Assembly: GCF_000419585.1 (NCBI RefSeq) | Contig: NZ_ATTH01000001.1 | Location: 2,192,005-2,256,004, forward strand | DNA from: Salisaeta longa DSM 21114 | Lineage (GTDB): Bacteria; Bacteroidota; Rhodothermia; Rhodothermales; Salinibacteraceae | Direction: 5' to 3' | Length of the DNA: 64,000 bases | Shown: positions 1-8,715 of the stretch, piece after piece | How the letters are laid out: each line of letters starts with the position of its first letter | Position numbering within the stretch: the stretch's first letter is position 1 | Position numbers and translations under genes: made by a program | The notes under the pieces: model-generated | Told to the model about the DNA's origin: nothing | The model's database searches: none | Seen by the model: the letters and a program-made list of their open reading frames with translations, nothing else

Positions 1-173
1 GGCTGCACGTTAAGGAGCGCGTCGGCATCGTACGTCAGCCCAGACAGATATTCGCCGATTGACGCCCCGTCCGGACGCTGGCCCGGCTCGGTCATTCCGG
101 AGCCGCTGTCGCAGCCGGTCGCGATGAAGAAGATCAACAGCAAAGAGGGGAAAATAAATCGGAAGCATCTCAT
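1..173 (-). CDS. lipoprotein, N-terminal part (runs off the left edge)
   Basis: Read on the minus strand from the ATG at 171-173, the first 57 codons stay open to the window edge. Residues 1-4 are short and basic (MRCF), followed by a hydrophobic core (IFPSLLLIFFIATGC) that ends in a lipobox-like TGC, so a type II signal peptide with the lipidated cysteine near residue 20 is likely. The mature part begins with a Gly/Ser/Pro-rich linker and an acidic stretch. An AGGA lies about 9 nt upstream. The product is exported and membrane-anchored, but the function cannot be told because most of the gene is missing. Confidence 0.7.
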   Translation of the reverse strand, partial: MRCFRFIFPSLLLIFFIATGCDSGSGMTEPGQRPDGASIGEYLSGLTYDADALLNVQ

Positions 174-482
174 GGGGTGTCCTGTGCTTTGTGGTGAGCA
201 ACCTATGAAGAAAGGGCGCTGCGGCCCTCATGTACTCACGCATCAGATGGCCCCCCAACCGATAATACCCCATCAAATCTTCACATTTTCGGATGACCGT
301 CGCGCGGGCTTATGGTGCGATGCGTCTTTTGCCCGTGGCCCCTATCGAGAAATGGCGCAGTGCGCGCCTCGAAGGAGCGCACGTTGTGCAACAAACCAGA
401 CGCGGCATTGCTTTCTGCTCTAGCAGCCCATACTTTTGTGAAGGAAAAACGAACGACTCGTGCGCGCTGTTGAGAGAATGGG
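174..482. other. intergenic region between divergent genes
   Basis: About 310 nt separate the minus-strand lipoprotein start from the plus-strand sigma-factor start, so it should hold promoters for both. It is somewhat less GC-rich than the neighbouring genes. I see no clear terminator, repeat or RNA gene in it and do not assign promoter boxes. Confidence 0.4.
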
Positions 483-1076
483 ATGCCAACTACCGCACCG
501 TTTACCACCTTGCTCGACGCCTTAACCGGCGGCAATCGCACCGTCGTGGATGCCGTGCTGCCACACGTGTACGATGCGCTGCGTGCACTGGCTCATCAGA
601 AGCTGCGCGGCGAGCGCGCCGACCACACGCTCAACACGACGGCCCTCGTGCACGAGGCGTACGAGAAGCTCGTCGAACAGGACCGCATGACATGGCAAAA
701 CCGCGCCCACTTTATGGGGGTTGCGGCGCTGTCAATGCGGCGCATCCTGATCAACTACGCCCACAAGCGCAACGCGCAGAAGCGCGGCGGCGGCGCGCCG
801 GTGGCTACCTTCGAGGACGGCATGGCGCCGCGCGACGTGCACGCCGCGGATCTGATTGACCTGGATGATGCCCTGCAGCGGCTCGAAGAGCTCAACGAGC
901 GGCAGGCGCAGGTTGTCACCTACCGCTTCTTCGGCGGGCTTACGCAAAAAGAAATTGCCGAGGTGATCGGTGTGTCGGTGCCCACCGTGCGGCGCGACTG
1001 GCGCTTGGCCCGTGCCTGGCTGAGCCGCGAGATGAAGCCGCCTGCGCCCGACGCAAAAAAAGACGCAACGGCATGA
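483..1076 (+). CDS. ECF-family RNA polymerase sigma factor
   Basis: This 197-residue protein has the two-part layout of an ECF sigma factor. Residues about 20-95 match region 2 of the group often found next to protein kinases (LRALAHQKLRGER, then HEAYEKL and RAHFMGVAALSMRRIL). Residues about 125-185 are region 4 with a helix-turn-helix (LTQKEIAEVIGVSVPTVRRD). It would direct RNA polymerase to a specific promoter set. It lies about 100 nt upstream of, and co-directional with, the TPR kinase; in this subfamily a linked kinase is a common arrangement, so kinase control of the sigma factor is a reasonable inference. There is no linked anti-sigma factor. Confidence 0.88.
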   Translation: MPTTAPFTTLLDALTGGNRTVVDAVLPHVYDALRALAHQKLRGERADHTLNTTALVHEAYEKLVEQDRMTWQNRAHFMGVAALSMRRILINYAHKRNAQKRGGGAPVATFEDGMAPRDVHAADLIDLDDALQRLEELNERQAQVVTYRFFGGLTQKEIAEVIGVSVPTVRRDWRLARAWLSREMKPPAPDAKKDATA

Positions 1077-1174
1077 TCGGTCGGCGCGCATTTTCCTGCG
1101 TCTATAGGTAGCCCGGCGCCCATGCCTTTGGGCGCTTCGCCTGCCCGCCCTCCCAACTATTCCACCAGACCACC

Positions 1175-3955
1175 ATGGATGGGGCTCGATGGTCACAGAT
1201 CCAAACGCTTTTTGAGTCAGCGCTGGAGCGCGCGCCTGCCGATCGGGATGCCTTCTTGCGAACAGCGTGTACAGGCGACCCTGACCTCCTTGCTGAGCTT
1301 CGGTCGCTGCTCGCGGCAGACGCCGCGGCCCATCCGTTGCTCGACGGCCTAGCCCTCGATGCCATCCGCCTGCCTACCGACCTCCTGCCGCTCGGCATCC
1401 TTCCTGCAGAGGGTGAGCGCGTTGGCCCTTACCGTATCGTGCGGCCGCTCGGCCATGGCGGCATGGGCGCCGTCTTCCTCGCTGCGCGCACAGACGGTCA
1501 GTTCGAGCAACGGGTTGCCCTCAAGCTGATTCGCGGCGGCATTTTCTCCACGTCGGTCGTCCAGCGCTTTCAACGCGAGCGCCAGATCCTCGCACGCCTG
1601 CAACATCCGCACATCGCACAATTGCTCGATGGGGGGCTCACCGAGGACGGGCATCCCTACTTCGCAATGGAGTACGTTGACGGCGTGCCGCTTGACCGCT
1701 ACTGCACCCGGCACGGCGCTTCGGTCGAGGAGCGGATTCGGCTCATGCAAACCGTGTGTGAGGCTGTGCAGTACGCCCATCACCGGCTCGTTGTCCACCG
1801 CGACTTGAAGCCGTCGAACATCCTCGTCACGGAAGCGGGCACGGTGAAGCTGCTCGACTTTGGCATTGCCAAAGTGCTGGCCTCCGACGATGACCTGGGG
1901 CCGGCGTTTGCCCGTACCCGCACCGGTCGCGCTGTGATGACGCCCGCCTACGCAGCCCCCGAACAGCTGCGCCACGCGCCGGTGACGACGGCCACGGACG
2001 TATACGCGCTCGGCGTCGTGCTCTACGAGTTGCTCGCCGGACAGCGTCCCTTCGACTTGACGGGCTGCTCGCCGGCCGCGATTGAGCGCATCGTGTGCGA
2101 GCAGGTGCCTGCGCCCCCGTCGGCGGGAGCCCCCGCGGATCGGCGCCGCGCGGTGCGGGGCGACCTCGACACCATCGTGCTGAAGGCGCTCCGCAAAGAG
2201 CCGGAGCGCCGCTACGCCGCCGCCGAGCAACTGGCCGACGACCTGCAGCGCTACCTCGACGGCCGGCCCGTCGCGGCCCAGCCGGATACCGTCCGCTACC
2301 GCACGCGCAAGTTTCTCCAGCGCCATCGTGCGAGCGTGGCGGCCACCGCCGCCGTCGTCGTGCTCATCGCGGCGCTCGTCGGCTTCTACACCGTACAGCT
2401 GGCGCAGGAGCGCGACCGGGCGCGGCGCGAAGCGGCCACCGCCACGCAGGTGTCCGATTTCCTGCAGGGCCTCTTCGCTACGGCGAACCCGAGCGTATCC
2501 CGGGGAGAGACGATGACGGCCCGCGCGCTGCTCGACACCGGCGCCGCACGCATCGCGCGCGAACTCGCCAACCGGCCGCTCGTGCAGGCGCGCATGATGC
2601 AGGTGATGGGCGAGGCGTATCAGAGCCTGGGTGCCTTCGAGGCGGCAGGCCCCCTGCTGGAACGTTCGGTGACGTTGCGCCGCGCGGCGTTGGGGCCGGC
2701 GCACCCCGACGTCGCGTCCAGCCTGAACAGCCTGGCCGTGCTGCGACAGGAGACGGGCGCGTACACCGTTGCCGATTCGCTTTTCCGCGCGGCCCTCGCT
2801 ATCCAGGAGGCCCAGCTCGGCCCCAATAATCCCACGGTCGCGGCGACGCTCCACAACCGGGGCACCCTGCTGCACTTCCTCGGGGCCTACGACCGGGCCG
2901 ATACCCTCCTCCAGCGCGCGCTTGCCATCCGCACCGAGCAGTTTGGCAAAGCCGATCCGCGGACTGCGAGCACGCTCAACGAGATGGCCACGCTTCGCTT
3001 CGACCAAGGCGACCTGGACGGGGCCGAGGCGCTCTACCGGCGGGCACTCGCCGTGCGGCAGCAGCACTTTGAAGGCGACCATCCCGACGTGGCAATGAGC
3101 CTCAACAACCTGGCGATGGTGCTGCGCCACAAGAGCCAGTTCGACGAGGCCGAGGCGCTCTACCGCGAAGCGCTCGCCATGCGCCAGCGCCTCTACGACG
3201 GCCCACACCCCGACGTAGCCCACACGCTCAACCACCTCAGCCGCCTCTATGCCAACATGGGCGAATACGCCACCGCCGCGCCCATCGCACGGCGCGCGCT
3301 CACCATGCGCATCGCGTTGTTTGGCGAGGCGCACGTCGAAACCACGGCCAGCATGGGCAACCTGGCCGGTATTCTGGGCGGCCTGGGTCGGCACGAGGAG
3401 CAGGCACGCTACTACCGCCGCGCGCTAGAGATCAACCGGGCGCAGCTGGGCCCCGTGCATCCGTACGTGGCGGCCCTCAGCTACAGCCTCGGCGCGTCGC
3501 TCCAGGCCGCCGGCAACCTGACCGATGCCGAACGCTACTTTCGCCAGAGCCTCGGGCTGCATCGTCAACTCTTCCCGGAGGGCCACGCCAACACCGCCTA
3601 TCCGCTCATCCGTCTCGGCGCGCTGCTGACCGCCACGAACCGCGCGGCCAATGCCGAGCCGCTGCTACGCGAAGCCGTCGCACTCCGCACCGACGCGCTG
3701 GGCGCCGACCACTGGCGGGTGGCCGTGGCCCGCAGCACGCTGGGGGCTTGCCTGACCGCGCTGGGCCGGTATGCCGACGCCGAGCCGCCGCTCACCGAAA
3801 GCTACGCCACCCTCCTCGATGTGCACGGCCCAGACGATGACCGCGTGCAAACCGCTCGCACGCGCGTCGTCCGGCTCTACGAGGCCTGGGGCCGTCCCGA
3901 GCGCGCAGCTTCTTTTCGCACCTCGCGGGCGCCGGGCGTGAAGTCCCCCACGTAA
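1175..3955 (+). CDS. membrane serine/threonine protein kinase with TPR sensor domain
   Basis: The 926-residue protein has a Hanks-type kinase domain at about residues 85-360. It shows a glycine loop (GHGGMGAVFLA near 93), the VALKLI lysine near 115, HRDLKPSN near 208, DFG near 228 and APEQ near 261, so all catalytic residues are present. One transmembrane helix follows at about 385-410 (ATAAVVVLIAALVGFYTV). The C-terminal half, about 430-905, is a run of 42-residue TPR repeats of the kinesin-light-chain type (LNNLAMVLRHKSQFDEAEALY pattern), probably extracytoplasmic and used for protein contacts. It follows the ECF sigma gene and is likely part of the same signalling unit. Confidence 0.9.
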   Translation: MDGARWSQIQTLFESALERAPADRDAFLRTACTGDPDLLAELRSLLAADAAAHPLLDGLALDAIRLPTDLLPLGILPAEGERVGPYRIVRPLGHGGMGAVFLAARTDGQFEQRVALKLIRGGIFSTSVVQRFQRERQILARLQHPHIAQLLDGGLTEDGHPYFAMEYVDGVPLDRYCTRHGASVEERIRLMQTVCEAVQYAHHRLVVHRDLKPSNILVTEAGTVKLLDFGIAKVLASDDDLGPAFARTRTGRAVMTPAYAAPEQLRHAPVTTATDVYALGVVLYELLAGQRPFDLTGCSPAAIERIVCEQVPAPPSAGAPADRRRAVRGDLDTIVLKALRKEPERRYAAAEQLADDLQRYLDGRPVAAQPDTVRYRTRKFLQRHRASVAATAAVVVLIAALVGFYTVQLAQERDRARREAATATQVSDFLQGLFATANPSVSRGETMTARALLDTGAARIARELANRPLVQARMMQVMGEAYQSLGAFEAAGPLLERSVTLRRAALGPAHPDVASSLNSLAVLRQETGAYTVADSLFRAALAIQEAQLGPNNPTVAATLHNRGTLLHFLGAYDRADTLLQRALAIRTEQFGKADPRTASTLNEMATLRFDQGDLDGAEALYRRALAVRQQHFEGDHPDVAMSLNNLAMVLRHKSQFDEAEALYREALAMRQRLYDGPHPDVAHTLNHLSRLYANMGEYATAAPIARRALTMRIALFGEAHVETTASMGNLAGILGGLGRHEEQARYYRRALEINRAQLGPVHPYVAALSYSLGASLQAAGNLTDAERYFRQSLGLHRQLFPEGHANTAYPLIRLGALLTATNRAANAEPLLREAVALRTDALGADHWRVAVARSTLGACLTALGRYADAEPPLTESYATLLDVHGPDDDRVQTARTRVVRLYEAWGRPERAASFRTSRAPGVKSPT

Positions 3956-4147
3956 TGCGACGTAGCGGTGCCATGGGACCTCGCGGAGGGCCTTAGGCAC
4001 GACCTACAAGGGCCACTCCAGAGCGCGCCGCAGGCGGGGCCGCTGCGGCCCTGGCCTGGATGCCGCGGAGGCACCGGGGACGCCCCGACACGTTGCGCGG
4101 GCGGCGCGGGGGTGTCTGCGGAATAAAGGAGGGCCTGTCCATCTGCC

Positions 4148-4753
4148 ATGCCGTACGATCCCGAGAAGCACGACCGCCAGTCCATGCGCCTCCCGGGGTG
4201 GGATTACCGCCGGCCGGCGGCGTATTTTGTCACCACCTGCGCGCACAACCGCATGTGCCTCTTCGGCGCGGTCGTCCGGGGCCGGATGGTGTTGAATCCG
4301 TTAGGGGACATCGTGGCCGAGGAATGGCACCGTACCGAACAGGTGCGCGACAACGTCGTGTTGGACGCGTTTGTGGTGATGCCCAACCACGTGCATGGCA
4401 TTATTGTGATTACGGCCGACGGGACCGGTGCCGACCGGGACGGGAATGCGTCATCCGGCCCATCCGACGCAAACCGCCGTAGGGATTCATCGCCGATGAA
4501 TCCCTACGGCGACCACCCCCATCGCACCTTTGGCGGGGCCGTGGCCGGATCGTTGTCGACGATCATGCGGCAATTCAAATCGATGGTCACCAAACGCATC
4601 AACCGCCGGCGCGACACGCCGGGTGCCCCGGTGTGGCAACGCAATTTCTACGAACACATCGTGCGCAACCGCCAGGATTTGAACCGCATCCGCACATACA
4701 TCCGCCAAAATCCGGCACGGTGGCAGGAAGACCGGCACCACCCGGATGGATAA
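4148..4753 (+). CDS. REP-associated tyrosine transposase (RAYT, Y1/HUH family)
   Basis: The 201-residue protein has the Y1 transposase fold: YFVTTCAHNRMCLFG at about 23-40, the HUH metal site in MPNHVHGIIVI near 80, and the catalytic tyrosine region in QRNFYEHIVRN near 165, ending in YIRQNPARW. RAYTs are domesticated IS200/IS605 relatives that act on REP palindromes. The length and motifs suggest it is intact. A perfect 18-bp-arm palindrome lies inside the reading frame between the HUH site and the tyrosine and is translated as part of an Arg/Asp/Ser/Pro-rich insert. No flanking REP copies were recognised nearby. Confidence 0.85.
   Translation: MPYDPEKHDRQSMRLPGWDYRRPAAYFVTTCAHNRMCLFGAVVRGRMVLNPLGDIVAEEWHRTEQVRDNVVLDAFVVMPNHVHGIIVITADGTGADRDGNASSGPSDANRRRDSSPMNPYGDHPHRTFGGAVAGSLSTIMRQFKSMVTKRINRRRDTPGAPVWQRNFYEHIVRNRQDLNRIRTYIRQNPARWQEDRHHPDG
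4475..4511. repeat. perfect palindrome inside the RAYT gene (REP-like hairpin)
   Basis: Positions 4475-4492 and 4494-4511 are exact reverse complements (18 bp arms, one C between). Each arm contains GTAGGGATTCATCG or its complement. This is the size and shape of a REP palindrome, the substrate type of RAYT enzymes, but it sits in frame inside the transposase gene itself. Confidence 0.85.
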
Positions 4754-4768
4754 GGGAGACCAAGGCCC

Positions 4769-5026
4769 CTATTCATCTAGCGCGTTGAGGATGTTCTGCA
4801 CGTTTCGTTGAACGGCAGGCACTTCCTCCTGCACAGTCATCCACACAATGCGCAGGTTCACGTTGATGTAGTCGTGGATCAGCTTGTCGCGCATCCCGGC
4901 CATCGCGCGCCACGGCACGGACGGGTGCTGCTCGCGAAGGGATTCCGGAACGCGTTTGGTCGCTTCGCCGATGATCTCCAGCGCGCGGATGTCTTCGAGA
5001 TGGTCGACGTGGGTGCGCTTGGTCAT
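4769..5026 (-). CDS. hepT: HepT-like HEPN toxin, internally shortened
   Basis: The 85-residue product has the hallmark of HepT/DUF86 ribonucleases: ALEIIGEATKRVPE followed by PWRAMAGMRDKLIHDY, which carries the RX4-6HXY catalytic motif. The usual family length is about 110-140 residues. Here the N-terminal MTKRTHVDHLEDI joins straight onto the ALEIIGEA helix, so roughly 35 residues that normally lie between them are absent, in frame. The catalytic motif is intact but folding or oligomerisation may be affected. It overlaps the stop of the upstream MNT gene by 4 nt, the usual HEPN/MNT operon layout, although here the MNT gene is first. Confidence 0.8.
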   Translation of the reverse strand: MTKRTHVDHLEDIRALEIIGEATKRVPESLREQHPSVPWRAMAGMRDKLIHDYINVNLRIVWMTVQEEVPAVQRNVQNILNALDE

Positions 5027-5316
5027 AGCGGCTCCACCTCGCGCCGGACGCGATCGCCGATACGAGGCTTCAGGGCGTCTTCCACGACGAGATCTACCGG
5101 CACGCCAAGCACGTCACTGAGCGCATCTTCGAGCTCCACAAATTTGAGCAGACCCGGCGTCTCGCGGAAGGTGACGAGCACGTCCAAGTCGCTGTCGGCC
5201 CGCTGCTCGTGGCGCACATAGGAGCCGAAGAGAGCCAGCGTATCGACGCCGTAGCGTTCACGCAGCACAGGGAGGTGCTGACGCAGCGTGCGTTTGATGT
5301 CGGGCAGCGTTGGCAT
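5023..5316 (-). CDS. mntA: MntA-type minimal nucleotidyltransferase antitoxin
   Basis: The protein carries the nucleotidyltransferase signature ALFGSYVRHEQRADSDLDVL: the GS motif then two Asp residues for metal. In characterised HEPN/MNT pairs the MNT partner AMPylates or otherwise neutralises the HEPN RNase. I chose the ATG at 5316 because MPTLPDIKRTL gives the usual short lead-in to the fold; an in-frame upstream ATG exists at 5352. Its last codon overlaps the start of hepT by 4 nt, so the two are translationally coupled. Confidence 0.82.
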   Translation of the reverse strand: MPTLPDIKRTLRQHLPVLRERYGVDTLALFGSYVRHEQRADSDLDVLVTFRETPGLLKFVELEDALSDVLGVPVDLVVEDALKPRIGDRVRREVEPL

Positions 5317-5546
5317 GCGAGGCATGGGCCTTAGCAGGTGGTGTCGGGGCATATACTATCCGTTCGTTGTACGACACCTTCACGCGTTTGATCGATCCCG
5401 GCGCAACGACTCGGGCCGGGGACGGCGCGGTGCCATCGGGGGATGGGCGGTCGTCCGGGCGTGCGGGCACGGCCTGCAGATCGTTGGGCATTCATCATCT
5501 ACGACTGCCGAAGGTCCTTTCAACAGTTAACCACTGATTCACCTGA

Positions 5547-7712
5547 TCAGAGAGCGATAGCAGTCAAAATTATTGCGATGAGTGTGCCGACCCAAAATTT
5601 CCAGTATTTAGGAAGAGGAATATTTAACAGCACAAATACCAGCATGAGCTGGAGGGTAATCAAAACAGCGTTTTGCCGTGAGTGTCCACTGAGCCATTCC
5701 CAACCGAGCCAGGAATCGTGAAGCCATAAAGCGGTTGATGACATCAGGAACAGAACAACGGAAGCAATCCATTTGGCAGTCGCCCTTTTGAAGTCCGAGA
5801 GCTCCTCCATCGCTTCCTCAACCTGGTCGTTCGCTTCCTGTAGTTGGCTGTCCTTACTCCGATTGATGTCAGTTGCTTCATCCAGCTTTGAGCCTATGCT
5901 CTCGATTTCTTTGTTTTGCTCCTCAATGACCTGAAGGAACGTATCGATTTGCTCTCCCTGCTTGGACATGGCCCGTCTCATATTTTCAGTCATCTGAGCG
6001 AGCTTCTGGTTTTCCTGAATTACCGCTTCGTGGATAAACTTTGACTTTTTATCTGTGTCGGTTTCTGTTTTCATCTTGTCACGGAGAGCATCACTAACGA
6101 TAATTCTCTCCACGGTTTTGCTGGGTAAGCCCTCTATTCCCTCGTATCGCGCCAGTGTCTCTAAGATGTCGATAGTTACTCTCTCAGCATCGCTGTCGAA
6201 CTCATTCGAGACGAGTGGGAGCTGGAAGCTGTTTAGAATGGCCTCTTCCAATTTGGAAGTGCGAGGCACCCAGAGTTGAAGAAGTTGAATAAGTGAAGTG
6301 GGATGAATGCAGACAGGAATCTGTCCCGGTACTCTGGAAATCTTATACTTGTCGAATCGGATCAGCCGATAATCGATAGTGACAATCCAGTGCTGAGCTT
6401 CGAGTGGTGATTCAACGCGGATCGGTCTCTTATCTTTGGTATAGTGCCATAAGGAAATATCATGGATAAGTTGCTGATAGCTTTTTCGTTTGAAATCAGG
6501 ATATCTACTCTCTTCAAACTCCCTCTGGTCATTGAGATCATCGATGACCTTCTGGTGTGTTGCATACTCGTCAATTTCTCCGTCGTTAAACAGTTCTACG
6601 CCACCAGCACGCAGTATGGGAAGGAGGTTGTTGAGATACCTTCCGAAGAAATCTTCTGCTTTCAGCGGTCGCCCTACTTTGAGCGTTGCCTGTGCATACT
6701 TTTTAGCAATACCGTTAAGCTTATCGGTCTGAGTAGCTGCAGCTGCCAAATTAGCAGGCAGTTTTATGTTTTCCAGAGAAGCCTTGCTCGCATCAATACT
6801 GCGTTTGGTTTCGTCAAGAGTGATGGGCAGCAAGTAAAATTCAAGCTCTACTGCCTCTGATAGCTTTTTGACCGTCTTGATCAACGACTCGACGGCATCG
6901 TCAGAAGGATTGTTATGAAACCCCAGCAGTGAGAACACTACATTCGTGTCGAGGAAAAGTGTAAAAGTCTGAGATTGCTCGGTGATGCGAGTTAGGGTTC
7001 CAATTGTTTGCTCATTCAGATTACCCGCCTCGACAAAGAAATACGCATTCAAGTACCTGAGCACATACCCTCTAACGACCCGGTGCTTCGGATTCATGAA
7101 CTCTACGATTGCCTTTCGGAGAGATGCATGTTGTTCTTCTGGATAGTCTTGAAGAAACTCTGAGAAGCTGATCGCTTCTTCTATATTCTCTGAGGTTCCA
7201 GATATTATCTCGTAGGTTCTGGCCCCCATCTCTTTCACAAAAGGGATGAGGAGTTTCTCATTAAAGCTTTCCCATATATTGTCTTGGGGGTCTGAGAGAT
7301 ACTTATCCACGGTTTCGTGGAAAACACGCTTGGTCTTGTCTTCCAGCTCCTCAGAGCTCTGCAGTTCGTCTTCGAATGCTGTGAGTCGTTCTTCGGAGAT
7401 TTTAAGAGACCCGTCTTGTAGACGAACGACCTGGCCAGTGGCTAACAAGGTTTCAATATGCTTCTCTACTCCACCTTGAAGCTCAACACCAAAGAGATTA
7501 CGCAGACTGCTCTCGATACCTTGCTCATCCTGTCGATCATCAGAGAGCCATACCACCGATAGGATTAGACGGTGCACACCCTTTTCCCACCAACCGGCCT
7601 CATTGAGCCGGATGTGCTGAATGAGAGACACAAGTTCCTGAGGGATTTTGCCACCCCTTGATGCGTCGCCTTGTTCGGTTGAAGAAAGCATGAGCCCTGG
7701 TTTTTTGCTCAC
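5547..7712 (-). CDS. membrane-anchored PIN-like domain protein, function unknown
   Basis: The 721-residue product is not a family I can name. Residues 1-245 are mostly helical. At about 250-265 TFTLFLDTNVVFSLLG looks like the first strand and Asp of a PIN nuclease; a later DISLWHY and VTIDYRLIRFD region (about 425-470) could hold further PIN acidic residues. Residues about 590-655 are a predicted coiled coil (EEQNKEIESIGSKLDEA). Two hydrophobic helices close the protein (about 658-678 and 690-720). GTG at 7712 is the longest start, with an ATG eight codons in. Base composition is clearly lower in GC than nrdJ next door, suggesting acquisition. It lies 50 nt downstream of the 7763-8491 gene. 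Confidence 0.6.
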   Translation of the reverse strand: MSKKPGLMLSSTEQGDASRGGKIPQELVSLIQHIRLNEAGWWEKGVHRLILSVVWLSDDRQDEQGIESSLRNLFGVELQGGVEKHIETLLATGQVVRLQDGSLKISEERLTAFEDELQSSEELEDKTKRVFHETVDKYLSDPQDNIWESFNEKLLIPFVKEMGARTYEIISGTSENIEEAISFSEFLQDYPEEQHASLRKAIVEFMNPKHRVVRGYVLRYLNAYFFVEAGNLNEQTIGTLTRITEQSQTFTLFLDTNVVFSLLGFHNNPSDDAVESLIKTVKKLSEAVELEFYLLPITLDETKRSIDASKASLENIKLPANLAAAATQTDKLNGIAKKYAQATLKVGRPLKAEDFFGRYLNNLLPILRAGGVELFNDGEIDEYATHQKVIDDLNDQREFEESRYPDFKRKSYQQLIHDISLWHYTKDKRPIRVESPLEAQHWIVTIDYRLIRFDKYKISRVPGQIPVCIHPTSLIQLLQLWVPRTSKLEEAILNSFQLPLVSNEFDSDAERVTIDILETLARYEGIEGLPSKTVERIIVSDALRDKMKTETDTDKKSKFIHEAVIQENQKLAQMTENMRRAMSKQGEQIDTFLQVIEEQNKEIESIGSKLDEATDINRSKDSQLQEANDQVEEAMEELSDFKRATAKWIASVVLFLMSSTALWLHDSWLGWEWLSGHSRQNAVLITLQLMLVFVLLNIPLPKYWKFWVGTLIAIILTAIAL

Positions 7713-7762
7713 AGATTATGAACACGCCCGACCCGCACAGGGAGCCAGACGTTCCGATTGGG

Positions 7763-8491
7763 TCAAACGAGCGGCCAAGTCGACCTGATTTCTTCGCACG
7801 CAGCAGCTAGGTTCTCGCGGCGGCGCTTGTAACTTCGTGGGGCGATGAATCGGTCGCCTTCGAAGATGTCGAGCACGAAGCACCACATACGCGAGGGATG
7901 CAGGCCATCGCTGGCGAGCCGTTCTTCCACATGGCGGTGCAGAAGCGTCGCGACATATTTTCCAGACGCGTCGTTCAGCGGGTGACTCTTTGAGAGATGA
8001 AGCTTAATAGCACCCACAATCTCTTTGCCTCGTCCGTCTTTGCCGTAAACCAGAAGATCTGGACGAATCGATACCTTTACGCCTTCAATCTGGATAGAGG
8101 CCGGATCAGTCTTGCGGGCGAGCACAGCATAAATCTCTTCTCGCTCAAGTACCGCATCGAATTGAGATCGGAATGCAGTGATTGCGTCCAAACAAGATTG
8201 AAGTCGCTGTTCCTTCCAAGAGGATGTTGGAGCCTCACCCTCAAGTTTAGTGATCGCGTCACGGAGCGGACTGAGGTCGGCTTCATCATTCACGATGTAG
8301 CTTACAATCGCATCACGAACAGGGTCGTAGTATGGGACGATGAAGCCTTTCGGGTGCTTTTGATCCCGAACGATGCGCCGACGGCGCGACGGACTAGACT
8401 CTGCCGCATACTCTCCCAGCTTGTTCAGGGAAATTCGCGGCTTCGAGCGTTCTTTGGGTTGAGGGGTATTGCGATTCTTTGACGTAGGCAT
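7763..8491 (-). CDS. conserved protein, possible PD-(D/E)XK-like nuclease fold
   Basis: A 242-residue protein starting at the ATG 8489-8491 (an upstream in-frame start at 8533 is less likely, since it would add a hydrophobic non-conserved lead). The N-terminus is basic (RISLNKLGEYAAESS then RRRRIVRDQKHPKGF), suggesting nucleic-acid contact. In the second half VSIRPDLLVYGKDG is followed by EIVGAIKLHLSKSHPL; an Asp in a strand followed by a Lys-containing strand is reminiscent of PD-(D/E)XK enzymes, but the usual Glu is replaced, so this is only a suggestion. It precedes the PIN-like gene by 50 nt on the same strand and probably shares its transcript. Confidence 0.5.
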   Translation of the reverse strand: MPTSKNRNTPQPKERSKPRISLNKLGEYAAESSPSRRRRIVRDQKHPKGFIVPYYDPVRDAIVSYIVNDEADLSPLRDAITKLEGEAPTSSWKEQRLQSCLDAITAFRSQFDAVLEREEIYAVLARKTDPASIQIEGVKVSIRPDLLVYGKDGRGKEIVGAIKLHLSKSHPLNDASGKYVATLLHRHVEERLASDGLHPSRMWCFVLDIFEGDRFIAPRSYKRRRENLAAACEEIRSTWPLV

Positions 8492-8568
8492 TATCGTAGC
8501 AAGTACATAATGGAAAAACAGTAGTGGCGGCAAGCTCTAACTTGCCGTCTCTCCAAGACTCTCCAGAG

Positions 8569-8601
8569 AGCCCCGACAGTTGCCGCTGTCGGGGCTTTTC
8601 T
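8569..8601 (+). terminator. intrinsic terminator on the plus strand
   Basis: AGCCCCGACAG (8569-8579) and CTGTCGGGGCT (8586-8596) form a perfect 11-bp stem with a 6-nt loop, followed by TTTT on the plus strand. There is no plus-strand gene immediately upstream, only the start region of a minus-strand gene. A smaller CGGCAAG/CTTGCCG hairpin lies just before it, at 8528-8546. Confidence 0.75.
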
Positions 8602-8715
8602 GTTTGTGGGCGTTAATCAGACATGCTTTGGAAAGGGGCGCACAGGTTGCCCCATGCGCCCTTTCCACGTCTGCGATAGCGGGGAAGAATGGCCGCTATC
8701 TGTCATTCACGGTTA

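Noticed and set aside
1349..3394. Long open frame antisense to the kinase gene (about 680 codons).
   Set aside because: High-GC shadow of a real gene; residue pattern is Arg/Gly/Ala-rich with no family motif, while the plus-strand frame has a full kinase and TPR repeats.
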